63,205 bases of DNA from Ilumatobacter sp. (GCF_030065885.1 NZ_JASJCS010000018.1:1-63205); one strand, 5' to 3'. Shown: positions 42,925 to 51,699, numbered from the stretch's first letter. Program-made: numbers and translations. The notes: generated by a model from the sequence alone, not told the origin.

Positions 42925-42939
42925 GCGGCGGAACGCTGC

Positions 42940-43389
42940 TCACTCGTCGAGCCAACTGCCGGCGCGCATGATCGTGCGCCCGGCGATCTCGGCCGGGCTG
43001 TTCCATGCCTGGATGCGGCGCGGCGTCAGGGTCAGCAGCGACCACGAACCCCGCTCGTCGCGAGGATCCCAGCCGACCCGGTCGACGAACGCGTTGACGA
43101 CCGCCTCGTCCGCGTCCTCGAGCGCCGCGATCTCGACGTGGCCGTCGACGACGACGACGTCCGACGTGCTCTCGAGCGCCGCCCTGGCGTGGCCTCGCTC
43201 GAGTGCGTGGCGTGCGGTGAGCGTGTCGATCGGCGTGGCCACGATGACGCACTCCCCGATCCAGGCGAGCGACAGCGGCACGAGGTGGGGCACACCGTCC
43301 GCCGAGGCGGTCGCGATCCAGACGTTCGCCTCACCTTCGAGGCGACCTTGCACGTCGCGGATCCGTTCGGCGGTCGAACGTGTCGCCAT
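42940..43389 (-). CDS. Pyridoxamine 5'-phosphate oxidase-like flavin protein
   Basis: A 149-residue split-barrel protein (EGEANVWIATASADGVPHLVPLSLAWIG, then HVEIAAL and LTPRRIQAWN), the PNPOx-like fold of F420- or FMN-dependent small reductases. Substrate unknown. Start at MATRSTAERI; TACGGT lies 6 nt before the ATG. The longer frame upstream has no homology. Confidence 0.8.
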   Translation of the reverse strand: MATRSTAERIRDVQGRLEGEANVWIATASADGVPHLVPLSLAWIGECVIVATPIDTLTARHALERGHARAALESTSDVVVVDGHVEIAALEDADEAVVNAFVDRVGWDPRDERGSWSLLTLTPRRIQAWNSPAEIAGRTIMRAGSWLDE

Positions 43390-43395
43390 CACCTG

Positions 43396-43401
43396 ACCGT
43401 A
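43396..43401 (-). promoter_or_regulatory. -10 box TACGGT, leaderless start at 43389
   Basis: On the minus strand TACGGT, 6 nt, ATG 43389. Confidence 0.55.
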
Positions 43402-43474
43402 CCTCCTCTCGGCGACCCGGGGTCGATGACCTCGGCCTCTGGTCTGCGGGCGGCCGCCGGCCGACGATGGTGAC

Positions 43475-43849
43475 ATGCGTCGGGGCGTGTCGGTCGCGCT
43501 GATGGTCGCCGCGGTCGTCGTGGTACCGATCGGCTTCTTCGTCGACGCCGCCGGGGACCAGCACCGCGACAGCAACCTGGGCATGATCGCGGTCGCCGAC
43601 CTCGTGATCGGGCTCGTGTTCGTCGCCTGCTTCCTCCCGGCGATCTCGATGGCGAGCCGGGCTCGTCGCATCGGGCTGACGACGGGCGCCGTCATCGGTG
43701 TGGTGATCGTCACGCACCTGTCGGGGTGGCTGGCGGCCACACGCACCGACGCCGGCGCGCAGGTCCTCATCGTCTATCTGGTCGGCGGCGTGATCGCTGC
43801 ACTCGTCGCTGGGTCGTTCGCCGGCGTGATCTCGAGAACGCGATCGTGA
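43475..43849 (+). CDS. Small membrane protein, unknown function
   Basis: A 124-residue protein with four hydrophobic segments (VALMVAAVVVVPIGFFV, MIAVADLVIGLVFVACFLPA, LTTGAVIGVVIVTHLSGWLA and VLIVYLVGGVIAALVAGSFA). No recognised family. GACGAT lies 6 nt before the ATG. Confidence 0.6.
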   Translation: MRRGVSVALMVAAVVVVPIGFFVDAAGDQHRDSNLGMIAVADLVIGLVFVACFLPAISMASRARRIGLTTGAVIGVVIVTHLSGWLAATRTDAGAQVLIVYLVGGVIAALVAGSFAGVISRTRS

Positions 43850-43879
43850 CGCCCCACGCCGATCGGCCATGCTGGCCGC

Positions 43880-44416
43880 GTGTGGCGACTGATCAGCACG
43901 TGGGACCGCGACGACGGCTCGACGACGACGCTCTGGTACACGTCGAACGAGCGCTCGTTCCGCCGGCGGCTCGGACTGCGCCGACGGGGATGGCAGGCGG
44001 TCCGGCCCCGACGGTCCGCCCCGGGCCGCCGCGCGCCCTCCGAGCCGGTCGCCGAGCGGGTCATCGCTGCGCTCGGTCCCACGATCGAGCGTCACGGCAT
44101 CACGCCCGCCGCGCCACAGGAGGGTGACAGCGTCGTCTGGTGCTCGCCGTCGAGCTCGCTCCTCTTCGTCGACGACGACCCCGCCGACGCGATCGGTCCG
44201 CACGACTGCACCGACCTGTGGGTCCACGTCGATCAGACCCGCGAGACGATCGCCGTCGATCTCGAGACGCATGGGCTCGCCGAGCACGTCACCGGCCGCA
44301 GCCACTGGGACGGACCGCTCGTGGTCGAGTTGGCGCACGACCTCGACGCATCGCTCGCACTGATCGCCGGGTACATCGACGGGCTCTGCGACGCAGTCAT
44401 CGTCGCGTCGGACTGA
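43880..44416 (+). CDS. Hypothetical protein, 178 aa
   Basis: A soluble protein with a basic region near residues 28-48 (RRRLGLRRRGWQAVRPRR) and an acidic C-terminal half. No recognised domain. GTG start with CATGCT 6 nt upstream. Codon use matches the neighbours. Confidence 0.5.
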   Translation: MWRLISTWDRDDGSTTTLWYTSNERSFRRRLGLRRRGWQAVRPRRSAPGRRAPSEPVAERVIAALGPTIERHGITPAAPQEGDSVVWCSPSSSLLFVDDDPADAIGPHDCTDLWVHVDQTRETIAVDLETHGLAEHVTGRSHWDGPLVVELAHDLDASLALIAGYIDGLCDAVIVASD

Positions 44417-44433
44417 TGTGACACAGTGACCCG

Positions 44434-45603
44434 ATGTTCGACGTACGGCATCGGTTCCCCGGCATCACCGAGGGCGACCACCAGGGGTGGGCGCGCTTCG
44501 ACGGGCCGGCAGGCACCCAGGTGGTCGACTCGGCGATCGAAGCGAGCGCCGCATGGCAACGCAGCGGCAACAACGCCAACAGTCATGGCGCCTTCCCGGC
44601 TGCCGACGCCTGCGACGAGCTCGTCGAGCGAACACAGCAGACGGTGGGCGAGCTGCTGCACGCCGATCCGGGCGGCTTCGTGTTCGGACCGTCGACCACG
44701 GCGAACGTCTTCTCGATCACGCGCGCGATCGGCCACGACCTCGTACCCGGCGACGAGATCGTGTGCACCCGGCTCGACCACGACTCGAACATCTCGCCGT
44801 GGATGCTCATGGCCGAGGATGCCGGGGCCACCGTTCGGCTCGCCGACTTCGACACGACGACCGGGCGCCTCCCCACCGATCGCGTCACCGGCCTGATCGG
44901 CGATCGCACGCGCTGGGTCGCCGTCACCGGCGCCAGCAACGCGATCGGCACGATGCCCGACGTCACCGCCATCACGGCCGCAGCGCACGCAGCCGGCGCG
45001 AACGTGGTCGTCGACGGCGTCCACCTCACGCCGCATGCACCCGTCGACATCGGCGCCATCGGGTGCGACGTGTTCTCCACGAGCTCGTACAAGTGGTACG
45101 GGCCACACGCCGGCATCACCTGGATCGAGCCCGAGCTGCTCGATCGCCTCCACGCCTACAAGGTGCGCCCCGCACCCGACACCGGTCCTGGACGGTTCAT
45201 GCTCGGGACGCCCGCCTACGAGAGCATCGCGGCGATCGACGCAGCAGCGCGGTTCCTGCTCGACACCGGTGTCGACGAGATCCGCTGCCACGAGCGGCAG
45301 CTCTTCGAGCGGCTGCTGGGCGGCCTGCTCGCCGACGACCGCGTCACGGTCCACGGCCCCCACGACCTCGCCGACCGCGCGCCGACGCTCGCCTTCGACG
45401 TCGACGGCCGTACCGCGGAACAGGTCGCGGTCGCGCTCGCCGCCGATCGGATCGCGGTGTGGGACGGCCACTACTACGCGCTCGAGGTGATGGCCAGCTA
45501 CGGCATCGCCGGCGCGGTCCGCGCCGGCATCGCCGCCTACCTCACCGTCGATGACGTCGACCGGCTCGTCGGAGCGGTCAGGCGGATAGCGTCGGGCGCG
45601 TGA
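44434..45603 (+). CDS. Cysteine-desulfurase-like PLP protein lacking the catalytic Cys
   Basis: A 389-residue class V aminotransferase-fold protein. The PLP lysine is in STSSYKWYGPHAG and the cofactor aspartate in VVVDGVHLTPHA. Where SufS/IscS have the catalytic loop GHHCA, this protein has GHYYA, with Tyr348 at the cysteine position. It belongs with the 'cysteine desulfurase-like' (VC1184-type) group rather than true desulfurases; the reaction is unknown. The stop overlaps the GTG of the YdjC gene. Confidence 0.82.
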   Translation: MFDVRHRFPGITEGDHQGWARFDGPAGTQVVDSAIEASAAWQRSGNNANSHGAFPAADACDELVERTQQTVGELLHADPGGFVFGPSTTANVFSITRAIGHDLVPGDEIVCTRLDHDSNISPWMLMAEDAGATVRLADFDTTTGRLPTDRVTGLIGDRTRWVAVTGASNAIGTMPDVTAITAAAHAAGANVVVDGVHLTPHAPVDIGAIGCDVFSTSSYKWYGPHAGITWIEPELLDRLHAYKVRPAPDTGPGRFMLGTPAYESIAAIDAAARFLLDTGVDEIRCHERQLFERLLGGLLADDRVTVHGPHDLADRAPTLAFDVDGRTAEQVAVALAADRIAVWDGHYYALEVMASYGIAGAVRAGIAAYLTVDDVDRLVGAVRRIASGA

Positions 45604-46436
45604 GCGAGCTCGCCGAACGGCTCGGCTACTCGGCCGACGACAAGCTGGTCATCCTGTCGTGCGACGACCTCGGCTCGTGCCATGCCGCCAACGTCGGCGT
45701 CTACCAGGCCATTCGCGACGGGCAAGCCACCTGCGCCTCGATCATGGTGCCCGCACCATGGGCGCGTCACGCCGCCGATCTGTACGAGCCGACCGACGAC
45801 ATCGGCGTGCACCTCACGCTCAACGCCGAGCACGAGGTGTACCGGTGGGGGCCCGTGACGCACGCGCCGTCGCTGCTCTCGGGTGAGGGCGGCTTCCCGC
45901 GCAACCTGACCGACCTGTGGGAGCACGCCGACCCCGACGAGGTCTACCGCGAGCTGAAGGCGCAGGTGACGAGGGCGGGAGCCTGGGGCATCGACGTCAC
46001 CCATCTCGCTCCCCACCTGACCGCGATCACGCTGCGGCCCGAGTTCTTCGACATCTACCTCGAGCTGGCGTGCGAGTTCACCCTGCCGATCCGCCTGCCC
46101 TCCACCGTCTCCGCCGAGCAGGCCGGCTTCCCGTTCCGCAAGCTCGCCGCCGACGAGGGCGTCGTGTTCCCCGACCACTTCGACCACGACTGGCGCGCGG
46201 GGTCACGCGAGCGGGTCACCCGCACGCTCCAGACCCTGCAGCCGGGCGTCACCGAGGTGCACGTGCAACCGGCGATCGACACGCCCGAGGTGCACGCGAT
46301 GACGCCGAACGCCGCCGACTGGATCGACGATCACGTGTTCGTCACGCTCGACGCGACGCTCCCGCACCTGATCGCCGAGGCCGGCGCGACGTTGATCGGC
46401 TACCGCGAGCTCAGGGCTGCGATGCGAGCCGGCTGA
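45600..46436 (+). CDS. YdjC/ChbG-family carbohydrate deacetylase
   Basis: A 278-residue protein of the YdjC family. The metal site is represented by SCDDLGSCHAANVGVY near the N terminus and by IGVHLTLNAEHE; later VTHLAPHLTAI and the HFDHDW motif. Members deacetylate chitooligosaccharides or related sugars. GTG overlaps the stop of the PLP gene, so they form an operon. The 3' end overlaps the convergent 80-aa gene by 26 bases. Confidence 0.83.
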   Translation: MSELAERLGYSADDKLVILSCDDLGSCHAANVGVYQAIRDGQATCASIMVPAPWARHAADLYEPTDDIGVHLTLNAEHEVYRWGPVTHAPSLLSGEGGFPRNLTDLWEHADPDEVYRELKAQVTRAGAWGIDVTHLAPHLTAITLRPEFFDIYLELACEFTLPIRLPSTVSAEQAGFPFRKLAADEGVVFPDHFDHDWRAGSRERVTRTLQTLQPGVTEVHVQPAIDTPEVHAMTPNAADWIDDHVFVTLDATLPHLIAEAGATLIGYRELRAAMRAG

Positions 46437-46653
46437 TCGCAGCCGTCGCCTCGCCCGACTTCAACAGGGCCAGCACGTCGCGGCTCGGACCGGCCGCCTT
46501 GACGCGACCGCGCATGAACTCGACGGTCGCATCGAACCCGTCCTCGCCGGCGACGGCGAGCGGGACGTTGAACACCACCTCGGCATCGTCGGGGCCGTCG
46601 ACGCGCTCGTCCTTCTTGGCGACGACCACGCGGTACTGCACCGACGCGCTCAT
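46411..46653 (-). CDS. Small hypothetical protein downstream of mca
   Basis: An 80-residue protein beginning MSASVQYRVVVAKKDERVDG. No recognised family. Its ATG overlaps the mca stop (ATGA), so it is translated with mca; a supporting role in mycothiol-linked detoxification is only a guess. Confidence 0.6.
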   Translation of the reverse strand: MSASVQYRVVVAKKDERVDGPDDAEVVFNVPLAVAGEDGFDATVEFMRGRVKAAGPSRDVLALLKSGEATAAISRLASQP

Positions 46654-47582
46654 GAGACCTCGGCCCGGGCCGGTACGTCGATGCCGGCGAAGAGGTCGCT
46701 CTCGGCCGCGGCGGGGTCGCCGGCGGGCGGGATGTCGCCGACCAGCGAGCGGGCGAGGATCCAGTCCTCCCACGGATACGTGTCCGCGAGCTCGTCGTCG
46801 GAGAGGCCGAACCAGAACGCCGCGGTGGGGTCGACCTGCGTGGCATGGGCGAGCAACGACTGGGTGCGCGCCCACATGAAGTCGTGCACGTTGATGTGCG
46901 TCGTGATGCGGTGATCGCTGTCGGGCCGCTCGAACCACTTCTCGTCGAACGGCGACTCGCCGCGATGGCGCAGGAGACCCTCGTGCACCGCGACGAGTCG
47001 GCGGCGGCTCCACGTGGTGTAGTACAGCTTGAGCGGCTGGAACGGGTCGCCCAGCCCGGGGTACCACTCGGGGTCGCCCGCCCGATCGAACGCCAGCACG
47101 GAGATGTCGTGCACCCGCAGATGGTCGGGGTGGGGGTAGCCCTGCTGGTCGTCGCTGTAGGTGATGATCACTTGCGGCTTCGTGCGCCGGATCACCTCGA
47201 CCAGCCGGCCGGTCGCCTCGTCGAGATCGGCCTGGTGGAAGCAGTCGGGATGCTCGTTCGGTTCGGAGTCGGCCATGCCCGAGTCGCGGTAGCCGAGCAT
47301 GACCACCTCGTCGAAGCCGATCACCTCGGCCGACTTGGCCAGCTCGCCGGCGCGCATCGAGACCACCAGCTCTCGCTCCTCGTCGGGCTCGAGGCCGTGG
47401 AACGGCTGGCCGGGCTCGCGGAGCGTCGGGTTCTGGAGGTCGCCCTCCTCGCCGCCGGTGCAGCACACCAGCACCGTCCGGACGCCCTGCGCGCCGTACT
47501 TGGCCAGCGTCGGGGCGCCCTTGGACGCCTCGTCGTCGGGGTGGGCGTGCACCGTGAGGATCGTGCGGGGCTCTGCCATCAC
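46650..47582 (-). CDS. mca: Mycothiol S-conjugate amidase (PIG-L family)
   Basis: A 310-residue zinc amidase. The metal site is VHAHPDDEASKG near residue 12 and the histidine of QGYPHPDHLRVHD; CCTGGEEGDLQNP and the SRRRLVAVHEGLL region match Mca rather than MshB. Mca cuts mycothiol conjugates and exports the toxin as a mercapturate. It implies that the organism makes mycothiol. GTG 47582 lies 6 nt after TAGCGT; ATG 47579 is an alternative. Confidence 0.88.
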   Translation of the reverse strand: MMAEPRTILTVHAHPDDEASKGAPTLAKYGAQGVRTVLVCCTGGEEGDLQNPTLREPGQPFHGLEPDEERELVVSMRAGELAKSAEVIGFDEVVMLGYRDSGMADSEPNEHPDCFHQADLDEATGRLVEVIRRTKPQVIITYSDDQQGYPHPDHLRVHDISVLAFDRAGDPEWYPGLGDPFQPLKLYYTTWSRRRLVAVHEGLLRHRGESPFDEKWFERPDSDHRITTHINVHDFMWARTQSLLAHATQVDPTAAFWFGLSDDELADTYPWEDWILARSLVGDIPPAGDPAAAESDLFAGIDVPARAEVS

Positions 47583-47588
47583 CGCAGC

Positions 47589-47594
47589 ACGCTA
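47589..47594 (-). promoter_or_regulatory. -10 box TAGCGT, leaderless start at 47582
   Basis: On the minus strand TAGCGT, 6 nt, GTG 47582. Confidence 0.5.
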
Positions 47595-47598
47595 TCGC

Positions 47599-47604
47599 TA
47601 CGCT
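47599..47604 (+). promoter_or_regulatory. -10 box TACGCT, leaderless start at 47613
   Basis: TACGCT, 8 nt, ATG 47613; back to back with the mca promoter. Confidence 0.5.
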
Positions 47605-47612
47605 CACGCACG

Positions 47613-48227
47613 ATGCGTCGCCCCGCCACTGGTCACACGTTGCTCCTTCCGACGATCGCCCTCGTCGTCGCCCTGGCCGGCTGTGACACGGGCGACGGCA
47701 AGACCCTCAGGGATCCCGTGTTCCCCCTGCCCGATCCGCCCGTCACCGAATCGACGCTGCCGGCGGCACCCACGCCGGCGCCGCGCCAGCTCGAGCTGTT
47801 CACGTCGTGGCCGAACGGGGCGGCGTTCCCGGTGCAGTACACGTGCGACGGCGACGACATCTCGCCCGCGATGTCGTGGAGCAACATCCCCGCCGACACC
47901 GTCGAGTTGGCCATCACGGTCACCGACGTCGACGCCGGCAACGAGGCCCAGTGGATCGTGTACGGCATCGCGCCTTCGGACGGCAACGTCTCCGACGGCG
48001 AAGTTCCCGACGGAGCGCTTGTGTGGCCCAACTCGGCCGGTGTCCAGGGTTGGACCGGACCGTGCCCGCCTGCGGGCGAGGAACACCTGTTCGTCGTGAC
48101 GGTGCACGCGCTCAACCAGCAGCTGGAACTTGCCGATGATGCTCCCGCAAGCGAAGTGATCTCGACGCTGAACGCGATCGCTATCGCCCAGAGCTCCGTG
48201 TCGGGCCGATACGCCGGTTCGGAGTGA
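47613..48227 (+). CDS. YbhB/YbcL (PEBP-like) lipoprotein
   Basis: A 204-residue exported protein. Signal with lipobox LAGC (VVALAGCDTG), a proline-rich spacer, and a phosphatidylethanolamine-binding-protein fold: YTCDGDDISPAMSWSNIPAD, then QWIVYGIAPSDG and GWTGPCPPAGEEHLFVVTVHAL. The function of bacterial members is unclear. Anchored on the outside of the membrane. Confidence 0.85.
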   Translation: MRRPATGHTLLLPTIALVVALAGCDTGDGKTLRDPVFPLPDPPVTESTLPAAPTPAPRQLELFTSWPNGAAFPVQYTCDGDDISPAMSWSNIPADTVELAITVTDVDAGNEAQWIVYGIAPSDGNVSDGEVPDGALVWPNSAGVQGWTGPCPPAGEEHLFVVTVHALNQQLELADDAPASEVISTLNAIAIAQSSVSGRYAGSE

Positions 48228-48254
48228 CCACGACCCCCCGAGCAACCAGGCGAC

Positions 48255-50033
48255 ATGACCCAGGACGACACCGCGACCCCGGAAACGAGTGGATCCCGAG
48301 CGACCACACCGGTGTCGTCGATCACCTCGGCGCCGTCGCCGCCCGACACCGAGCCGCTCCGCCAGATCAGGCTGCTGATGGACGCCGATCAGGCCGCGAT
48401 GATCGTCGTCGGCATCGACGGCACGCTCATCGACAGCAACGCCGCCGGTGATCATCTGTTCCCCGATCCGGGGCTTTCCGGCCCGCAGCACGACGGCCGC
48501 CACCGGATTCGCAACGTGCTCGAACAGGTTCCGCAGCAGCTGCTGGGCGATCCCGAAGGCGGCGTCTGGAAGGGCGAGATCGACTTCGAGAACGAACACC
48601 TCGCCCACGCCACCTGGAGCGCGACCGTGCTCGTCCGCCACGAGGCGACGGCACCCAACGGCGGGTTCATCGCCGTGCTGTGCCGCGACGTGTCCGACGA
48701 GCGCCACCGCTCGACCGAGCTGGCGCACCTGCTGCAGCACGACCCCACGACCGGCCTGCTGAACCGCTCCGCCGCGCTCGATCGCACGGCCGATGCGCTC
48801 GAGCGCATCGACGAGGACGGCGGCGAGGTCGCGATCCTGATGATCGACGTCGACCGGCTCCGCGACGTCAACGACGCCCTCGGCCACGAGATCGGCGACC
48901 GCCTCCTGGCCTCGACGGCCAAGCGCCTCGCCACGGCCGTGCGGCCGTCCGACCTCGTCGCCCGGCTGGGCGGCGACGAGTTCGTCGTGCTGTGCCGGAA
49001 GGTCAACGACGCATCGGTGGCGATGGATCTCGCCGACCGTATCCGCCGGGCTCTCACCGGACGGCTCACGATCCGCCAGCTCGAGCTCGACGTCTCGGTG
49101 AGCGTCGGCGTCAGCGTCAGCGACGACGAGATCCGGGCGTCGGCGCCGGCGGCCGCCGCCGTGCAGCTCGTCTCGCAGGCCGACACCGCGGTCCACGCCG
49201 CCAAGCAGGCTGGCCGCGCTCGCACGGCGATGTTCACGAGCCAGCTGCGCAGCAAGGCCAAGGTCCGCACCGAGCTCGCCGCGGCGCTCTCCAGGGCGCT
49301 CCGGGAGGGCGAGCTCGACGTCGAGTACCAGCCGATCTTCTCGGCCGTGTCCGAGCGAGCCGAGGCGGCCGAGGCACTCGTGCGATGGTCGCACCCGACA
49401 CGGGGACGGATCCCGGCGAGCGACTTCATCCCGGTGGCCGAGGAGACCGGCGTCATCGCGCCGATCGGCGACTGGGTGCTGCAGCAGGCATGCGCGGCGA
49501 CGCGCCGATGGATCGACGACGGCGTTGCCGGTCAACGATTCGCCGTGCACGTCAACATCTCGAGGCTGCAGCTCGCCAACCCGTCGTTCGTCAACCGTGT
49601 GGTCGACCTGCTCCGCGAGTACCGGTTGCGTCCACGCCAGATCGTGCTCGAGGCGCGCGAGGCCACGTTGCTCGGCGAGGCCGACGAGGTCATCCGGTCG
49701 GTCCGTGCGCTCCGCCGAGTCGGCATCCGGGTCGCGCTCGACAACTTCGGCACCGGTTCCAACGCACTGTCGCTGATCACGGACATCGGCGCCGACGTGC
49801 TCAAGCTCGACGGCAGCCTGGCGCTGCCGAGCGGCGCCTCCGAGGCCGACACACGCGTCGTTCGCGCGCTCGTCCTGCTTGCGCACGCCCTCAACATGGA
49901 GGTCGTCGCCGAGCGGGTGACCGGGCTCGAGCAGCTCCGACGGCTCAGGGCGGCCGGATGCGACCTGGTCCAGGGCCACCTGGTGGGCAAGCCGTGTCCG
50001 CCCGATCAGCTGATCGTCCACATGGACCTCTGA
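48255..50033 (+). CDS. PAS-GGDEF-EAL protein with a degenerate EAL domain
   Basis: A 592-residue cytoplasmic protein. A PAS-like region lies at about 40-150, the GGDEF domain at about 165-330 with an intact G239-GDE-F243, and the EAL domain at about 335-590. The EAL site keeps EAL and the VNIS asparagine, but DDFGTG is DNFGTG and AEGVE is AERVT, so two metal/catalytic acids are lost. It is probably a diguanylate cyclase whose EAL part only binds c-di-GMP. I see no RxxD inhibitory site before the GGDEF motif. Confidence 0.88.
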   Translation: MTQDDTATPETSGSRATTPVSSITSAPSPPDTEPLRQIRLLMDADQAAMIVVGIDGTLIDSNAAGDHLFPDPGLSGPQHDGRHRIRNVLEQVPQQLLGDPEGGVWKGEIDFENEHLAHATWSATVLVRHEATAPNGGFIAVLCRDVSDERHRSTELAHLLQHDPTTGLLNRSAALDRTADALERIDEDGGEVAILMIDVDRLRDVNDALGHEIGDRLLASTAKRLATAVRPSDLVARLGGDEFVVLCRKVNDASVAMDLADRIRRALTGRLTIRQLELDVSVSVGVSVSDDEIRASAPAAAAVQLVSQADTAVHAAKQAGRARTAMFTSQLRSKAKVRTELAAALSRALREGELDVEYQPIFSAVSERAEAAEALVRWSHPTRGRIPASDFIPVAEETGVIAPIGDWVLQQACAATRRWIDDGVAGQRFAVHVNISRLQLANPSFVNRVVDLLREYRLRPRQIVLEAREATLLGEADEVIRSVRALRRVGIRVALDNFGTGSNALSLITDIGADVLKLDGSLALPSGASEADTRVVRALVLLAHALNMEVVAERVTGLEQLRRLRAAGCDLVQGHLVGKPCPPDQLIVHMDL

Positions 50034-50076
50034 CGACGGGCTGCGGCTGCGACCGCCGCGCCGCCGGATCACTGAA

Positions 50077-50082
50077 TAGCAT
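50077..50082 (+). promoter_or_regulatory. -10 box TAGCAT, leaderless start at 50091
   Basis: TAGCAT, 8 nt, ATG 50091. Confidence 0.5.
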
Positions 50083-50090
50083 TCACACGA

Positions 50091-51008
50091 ATGGCTCTGC
50101 CTCCTCCCCCTTCCACCCCCTCGGCGTCGAGCAACGCGGCGAGCTCGACCTGCTACCGCCATCCGTCGCGCGAGGCGGGCCGACGGTGCACCCGATGCGG
50201 CAAGCCGGCGTGCTCCGAGTGCCTCGTGCAGGCGGCCGTGGGCAGCCACTGCCTCGATTGCGCCAAGGCAGCCCAGCCCGACGTCCGCACCCGGGCCCGC
50301 TACTGGAACGCACGGCAGCCCGCGATGGTGACGATGGCCATCATGGCGCTCAACGCCCTGGTCTTCATCTACGTCACGGTGCGCGACCCGCAGAGTCTCG
50401 GCGGGCGCAACATCACCATCGGTCACGCCCAGTTGGGCCTCAACTCGAACGCGCTCGGCGACGGCATGGGCGTCCGCCTCCCCGACGGGTCGGTCTACCT
50501 GTCCGACGGCGGCGATTGGTACCGCCTGCTGACGTCGGGCTTCCTGCACTTCGGCATCATCCACATCGCGTTCAACATGTACCTGCTGTACGTGCTGGGT
50601 CAGATGCTCGAGCCGGCGATCGGCCGCATCCGCTTCCTGCTCGTGTACCTCGCCGGGCTGCTCGGCGGTTCGGCGGGCAGCCTGCTGATCGACGGCGGCG
50701 GCATCGCCGGCGGCGCCTCCGGCGCGGTGTTCGGTCTGATGGCGCTGGCGTTCGTCGGCTACTACCTGCAGGGCGCCAACCCGCTCAACACCCAGATCGG
50801 CACGCTGCTGATGCTCAACCTGTTCATCACGTTCGTGATCCCGGGCATCTCGGTCGGCGGTCATCTCGGCGGCGCGGCGGCCGGCGCGCTCTGCGCACTC
50901 GTGGTGATGGCGCCGCGCCATCGCGGGTATCCGCGATGGGCGGGCTACGCAACACCGGCGGCGGTCGCGGTGCTCGCACTTGCCGTTTCAGTTGCGTCCG
51001 TGGCGTGA
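50091..51008 (+). CDS. Rhomboid intramembrane serine protease with N-terminal zinc finger
   Basis: A 305-residue rhomboid. Residues 20-60 form a B-box-like zinc site (CYRHPSREAGRRCTRCGKPA, then CSECL and CLDC). Six or seven helices follow, with HFGIIHIAFNMYLLYVLG, the catalytic serine in GGASGAVFGL, and the catalytic histidine in SVGGHLGGAAAG. It cuts membrane proteins within the bilayer; the zinc part may recruit substrates. Confidence 0.92.
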   Translation: MALPPPPSTPSASSNAASSTCYRHPSREAGRRCTRCGKPACSECLVQAAVGSHCLDCAKAAQPDVRTRARYWNARQPAMVTMAIMALNALVFIYVTVRDPQSLGGRNITIGHAQLGLNSNALGDGMGVRLPDGSVYLSDGGDWYRLLTSGFLHFGIIHIAFNMYLLYVLGQMLEPAIGRIRFLLVYLAGLLGGSAGSLLIDGGGIAGGASGAVFGLMALAFVGYYLQGANPLNTQIGTLLMLNLFITFVIPGISVGGHLGGAAAGALCALVVMAPRHRGYPRWAGYATPAAVAVLALAVSVASVA

Positions 51009-51092
51009 CGATAGAAGTGAGAACGATCTCAACTACCCGGTCGACCGTGTCAAGACATCGTCAACCGGGCGCCATCGACACCACCACGAACC

Positions 51093-51479
51093 ATGTTCCT
51101 CACCCGCTTCCTCCCCCATCGGATCAGCATCCCGAGCGTGGTGTCGACCGGCTTCAGCCGGCTCCAGCGGAGGACCCGGGACGCCGCTGACGAAGTCCGG
51201 CTCCGGGTCTTCATGATCGACGACCCCGACGGCAACATCCTGCTCGTGGCGGCATCGGGCAGCGTCGACGCCGGGACGGTCGACGGTCTGGTCGACCAGT
51301 TCGAGGCCCTCGACGCCGGCCAGCACGTGCACCTCGATCTGCACCGCGCGACGATCGACAGCGTCGCGACGTTGCGGCGACTCGAGAACCGGCTCGATCG
51401 ACTCGAGACGCGCGGCGTCCGGCTGCGAATCGTGGGCGTCGACCCCGATCATCCCGTGCTGGCGGCCAGCGGCTTCTAA
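51093..51479 (+). CDS. Small protein with STAS-like domain
   Basis: A 128-residue protein. The C-terminal 85 residues (LLVAASGSVDAGTVDGLVDQ, HVHLDLHRATIDSVATLRRL, GVRLRIVGVDPD) have the strand-helix order of a STAS/anti-sigma-antagonist domain, with the phosphoacceptor-like serine in TIDSVAT. The N-terminal 35 residues are basic. Start ATG 51093; no clear -10 or Shine-Dalgarno. Confidence 0.55.
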   Translation: MFLTRFLPHRISIPSVVSTGFSRLQRRTRDAADEVRLRVFMIDDPDGNILLVAASGSVDAGTVDGLVDQFEALDAGQHVHLDLHRATIDSVATLRRLENRLDRLETRGVRLRIVGVDPDHPVLAASGF

Positions 51480-51486
51480 CCCTGCA

Positions 51487-51510
51487 ACACCCCCTCGTCA
51501 CGATGGGGGC
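51487..51510 (+). promoter_or_regulatory. Shared upstream element, copy 2
   Basis: ACACCCCCTCGTCA, 3 bases, TGGGGGC, then ATG 51511; the same as the element before 42010. Confidence 0.6.
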
Positions 51511-51690
51511 ATGATCGAGAACACCGCCGACCAACAGCCCGAACAGCTCGCGCTGCTGCCGAGGGCCGACGTTCCCGTCCAGTTCCGACTCGATGCCGAG
51601 ACCCGTCGTCGCGGGCTCCGCCACGTCGCCGAGATCCGGCGCTACCTCGCGGACCGCGAAGCACAGCGCTCGCAGCAGGTCGCCGCCTAG
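51511..51690 (+). CDS. Small basic helical protein, 59 aa
   Basis: Begins MIENTADQQPEQLALLPR and continues with a helical basic part (RLDAETRRRGLRHVAEIRRY). No known family. The frame is supported by the shared upstream element that abuts its ATG. QLALL resembles a sliding-clamp-binding peptide. The stop TAG (51688-51690) lies in the CCTAGC target site used by the neighbouring IS481 element, so the gene was left intact by the insertion. Confidence 0.5.
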   Translation: MIENTADQQPEQLALLPRADVPVQFRLDAETRRRGLRHVAEIRRYLADREAQRSQQVAA

Positions 51691-51699
51691 CTACACCTA
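51686..51699. repeat. Left target-site flank of the IS pair
   Basis: CCTAGCTACACCTA here continues after the IS630 element with GC (52902-52903), giving CCTAGCTACACCTAGC, the same 16 bases as at 53995-54010. Confidence 0.75.
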
